From NCBI GenBank assembly GCA_018883285.1, contig VEQJ01000006.1, positions 1-15,380 on the forward strand: a DNA stretch of 15,380 nt, read 5' to 3'. This DNA comes from Alphaproteobacteria bacterium (GTDB lineage Bacteria; Pseudomonadota; Alphaproteobacteria; CAISOG01). The position numbers and the translations under genes were made by a program. Shown in pieces: positions 13,227-15,380 of the stretch (position 1 is the stretch's first letter; each line of letters opens with the position of its first letter). Under the pieces are notes generated by a model, which worked only from the letters and a program-made list of their open reading frames with translations, was not told the DNA's origin and did no database searches.

Positions 13227-14399
13227 ATGAGTATTTTTGACGCCCCCTATCAGGATTGGTTGATGCGGCAGCAGGCGGCGCAACGCTATCGCCGGTTGCC
13301 CGCCGATGTTGCCAATGATGCGTTGAACCTGGCCAGTAACGATTACCTGGGGTTGCGTCGTCATCCAGCCCTGATTGCGGCGGCGCAGGATTATGCGGCG
13401 CGGTTTGGGGTGGGGGCGGGTGCCTCACGCCTGCTGGGCGATTCGGCGGCGCTGTATGAGCCGTTGGAGCGTGCACTGGCGCCGCTGAAGGGGACGCAGG
13501 CCGCGCTGATCATGAACAGCGGCTATCAGGCCAACGCCACCATCCTGACCGCGCTGCTGGATCCTGCGGCGATAGGGCGTGACCCCGTGGTGCTGGCCGA
13601 CCGCCTGATTCATGCCAGCCTGTACACCGCATGCCGCAGTGCGGGGGTGATGCCGCAACGGTTTCATCATAACGACCTCAATCATCTGGAAAGCTTGCTG
13701 ACCCGCCATGCCAACAGCGCGCGGGTGGTGCTGGTGGAATCGGTGTACAGCATGGATGGCGATTGTGCCGACTTGGCGGGGTTGATAGCCCTGTGCCAGC
13801 GTTATGGCGCCTTTTTGTATGTGGATGAGGCGCACGCGACAGGGGTATTTGGCCAGGATGGGGGCGGGCTGGCCAGCCAGTATCCAGGGCAGATCGACCT
13901 GGTGATGGGAACTTTTGGTAAAGCCCTGGGCAGTTTTGGCGCCTATGTCGCGGGCAGTAGGGTGCTGATCGACTATCTGATTAACCGTTGCAGCGGTTTT
14001 ATTTATTCCACCGCGCTGCCCCCGCCCGTGTTGGGGGCGATTGGGGCGGCCTTATCGCTGCTGCCCACGCTGGAACCTGCCCGTCAACAGCTGTTGCAAC
14101 TTGCTTCGCAGGTGCGAAATGGGCTGGCGGCGCGTGGCTTTCAGACGGGGCAGTCCTGCACGCAGATTGTGCCGCTGTTGGTGGGGGGGGAGGGCGAAGC
14201 GTTGCGGCTGAGTCACCAATTGCGGCAGGCGGGCATCATCGCCCCCGCTATCCGCCCGCCGACGGTGCCGCCGAATCAATCGCGGTTGCGTTTAGCCCTG
14301 ACCGCCGCCCATCAACCCCAGGATTTGGATAGACTGTGGCAGGCGTTGGATGAATTGTCTCCGCCCAGGTTGTCTTCTGTTCAGGGGGGGGTGGCATGA
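13227..14399 (+). CDS. bioF: 8-amino-7-oxononanoate synthase
   Basis: This encodes 390 residues from ATG 13227. The frame is open upstream to 13128, but that part has poor composition and includes the promoter. The PLP enzyme condenses pimeloyl-ACP and L-alanine to 8-amino-7-oxononanoate, the first ring-forming step of biotin synthesis. Family features are NLASNDYLGL, GAGASRLLGDS, an H-A-S-L element near 129, VDEAHATGVFG (199-209), and the PLP lysine K232 in GTFGKALGSFGAYV. Length and N-terminus agree with BioF. The last codons overlap the start of the BioH-like gene (ATGA), so the two are translationally coupled. Codon use is host-like. Confidence 0.94.
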   Translation: MSIFDAPYQDWLMRQQAAQRYRRLPADVANDALNLASNDYLGLRRHPALIAAAQDYAARFGVGAGASRLLGDSAALYEPLERALAPLKGTQAALIMNSGYQANATILTALLDPAAIGRDPVVLADRLIHASLYTACRSAGVMPQRFHHNDLNHLESLLTRHANSARVVLVESVYSMDGDCADLAGLIALCQRYGAFLYVDEAHATGVFGQDGGGLASQYPGQIDLVMGTFGKALGSFGAYVAGSRVLIDYLINRCSGFIYSTALPPPVLGAIGAALSLLPTLEPARQQLLQLASQVRNGLAARGFQTGQSCTQIVPLLVGGEGEALRLSHQLRQAGIIAPAIRPPTVPPNQSRLRLALTAAHQPQDLDRLWQALDELSPPRLSSVQGGVA

Positions 14400-15151
14400 C
14401 CATCGACAAAAGCATCGACAAAAGCATCGACAACGCTGCAAGCAAGCCCAAACCAACCATCGTGTTGGCGCATGGGTGGGGCAGCGGCGCACAATGTTGG
14501 CAGGGGTTGATGCCCTTTTTGGCTGACTATCCCGTGCAGCTGGTCGATTTTGGCTACACAGGCACGCCCAATGCCGATAGCCATCCCCCCGTTATCCCAG
14601 AGGGGCAGCCCTGGATCGGGGTGGGGCACTCCATGGGGGTGATGTGGCTGTTGGAGCAGCAGGCTAAGCGGGCGCAACAGGGGGATAGCGGGTTGCAAGG
14701 CTTGGTCAGCCTGTATGGCTTTAGCCGCTTTGTCGCCAACCCCGATGACCCCCACGATTGGCCGCATGGTATCCCACCCAAACATTTGGCGCCGATGCGC
14801 GCCCATCTGCCCCACAACCCGCATGAGCTGTTGAGTGGTTTTTACAAAGCAGCGGGCAGCCCGCGTCAGCCGCCCGCGACTGTTGATGGCCACGCCCTGC
14901 ACCAGGGGTTGCAGTGGCTTGAGGATTGGGATCATCGCCATACCCTACGTCATCTTGATGTGCCCGTGTTGGCGGTGGCGGCGGATAAAGACCCCATCGT
15001 GCCCGCCGCCCTGTCACAGGCCAGCTTTGGTGACCATGACCATGTCACCCTGCATTGGGAATCGCACGGCCGCCATGCGTTGCCAGAGGATGCCCCGGAT
15101 TGGCAGCCTTTGGCGGAAAAGCTTATCGCCTTTTTTCGGCGGTTGCCCTGA
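14396..15151 (+). CDS. BioH-like alpha/beta hydrolase, probable pimeloyl-ACP methyl ester esterase
   Basis: This encodes 251 residues from ATG 14396, which overlaps the bioF stop by 4 bases. The alpha/beta-hydrolase fold shows the oxyanion HGWG (26-29), nucleophile elbow GHSMG with S79 (77-81), a late acid in AADKDPIVP (D197 or D199), and a catalytic His in SHGRHALPEDAP (probably H227). In the Pseudomonas-type order bioF-bioH-bioC this position is occupied by the esterase that releases pimeloyl-ACP after chain synthesis on the BioC methyl ester, so the same role is inferred. The GHSMG elbow differs from the GWSLGG of E. coli BioH, so it may be an analogue. The first 13 residues are a DKSI repeat and probably dispensable. 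Confidence 0.78.
   Translation: MTIDKSIDKSIDNAASKPKPTIVLAHGWGSGAQCWQGLMPFLADYPVQLVDFGYTGTPNADSHPPVIPEGQPWIGVGHSMGVMWLLEQQAKRAQQGDSGLQGLVSLYGFSRFVANPDDPHDWPHGIPPKHLAPMRAHLPHNPHELLSGFYKAAGSPRQPPATVDGHALHQGLQWLEDWDHRHTLRHLDVPVLAVAADKDPIVPAALSQASFGDHDHVTLHWESHGRHALPEDAPDWQPLAEKLIAFFRRLP
14401..14434 (+). repeat. 12-base tandem repeat in the 5' end of the BioH-like gene
   Basis: CATCGACAAAAG occurs at 14401 and 14413, with a third partial copy (CATCGACAA) at 14425. The period of 12 keeps the reading frame and encodes repeated D-K-S-I. It looks like slippage expansion of the N-terminus just after the start codon. Confidence 0.85.
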
Positions 15152-15380
15152 TGATTAAAACGGCGGTGGCGCACAATTTTGGGCGGGCAAGCCCCCACTA
15201 TGACGCCCAGGCCGGTTTGCAGGCGGTGGTGGCGCAGCAATTGGCGCAGGCGATTTTGGCCAGCCACCCTGCATCGGGGCTAAGCGTGTTGGAAATCGGT
15301 GGCGGCACGGGGGGGCTGACCCGCCACCTGCTGCCCGCCCTTTGCCCAAGCCTGTATCTGTTCAGCGATTTATCATGGCC
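15151..15380 (+). CDS. bioC: Malonyl-ACP O-methyltransferase, 5' part (cut by window end)
   Basis: The frame starts at ATG 15151, sharing one base with the TGA of the BioH-like gene (TGATG), and stays open to the window end (76 codons). It begins MIKTAVAHNFGRASPHYDAQ with the F-G-R-A-x-x-x-Y-D and L-Q-x-x-V-A elements of BioC, followed by the SAM-binding motif I VLEIGGGTGGLTRHL at about 46-60. The usual EIGCGTG has Gly in place of Cys. BioC methylates malonyl-ACP so that fatty acid synthesis can build the pimeloyl chain. The C-terminal two thirds lie outside the window. Confidence 0.85.
   Translation, partial: MIKTAVAHNFGRASPHYDAQAGLQAVVAQQLAQAILASHPASGLSVLEIGGGTGGLTRHLLPALCPSLYLFSDLSW

Overview
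The window looks like a chromosomal segment of an alphaproteobacterium. The host-like genes are GC-rich, with many GCC, CGC and GGC codons. Supporting signs are the rplM-rpsI ribosomal protein pair, a YgfZ/GcvT-like protein, an oxygen-dependent HemF, an M48 protease fused to TPR-like repeats, and a bioF-hydrolase-bioC cluster. Order and species cannot be read reliably from the sequence.

Layout. Positions 1-71 hold the 3' tail of a plus-strand gene, which meets a small AT-rich secreted-protein gene (74-433, minus). A dispersed palindromic (REP-like) element fills much of 434-689. A minus-strand block follows: a promoter with an overlapping palindromic operator drives brnT-brnA (toxin-antitoxin), and an M48 TPR protease gene starts 4 bases after the brnA stop. 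ygfZ (minus) diverges from a plus-strand operon of rplM, rpsI and a small SRPBCC protein. Next come, all on the minus strand, a 146-aa protein with an RGG/RG-rich tandem-repeat tail, a signal-peptide protein of unknown function, hemF with a palindrome-rich leader, and a carbohydrate cassette.

The carbohydrate cassette (7798-11956, minus) reads, in transcription order: a 42-aa small ORF, a stand-alone GlgE-like GH13 protein, a GT4 glycosyltransferase, and a GH13 alpha-glucosidase. Two of the three junctions are ATGA overlaps. The first three members are clearly AT-rich while the alpha-glucosidase is host-like, and the AT-rich part lies immediately 3' of a tRNA-Leu(GAG) gene. This suggests a laterally acquired sugar-metabolism module. 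By inference it makes or turns over an alpha-glucan or small alpha-glucoside.

The right end has a membrane-anchored pilin-like protein (minus), divergent from a biotin operon: bioF, a BioH-like alpha/beta hydrolase overlapping it by 4 bases, and bioC, which the window end cuts. The bioF promoter is close to consensus and placed so that the mRNA could be leaderless. A perfect inverted repeat lies just upstream of it. The strongest candidates for something undescribed are the AT-rich carbohydrate cassette with its coupled small ORF, the RGG-repeat protein, and the divergent pilin-like protein.
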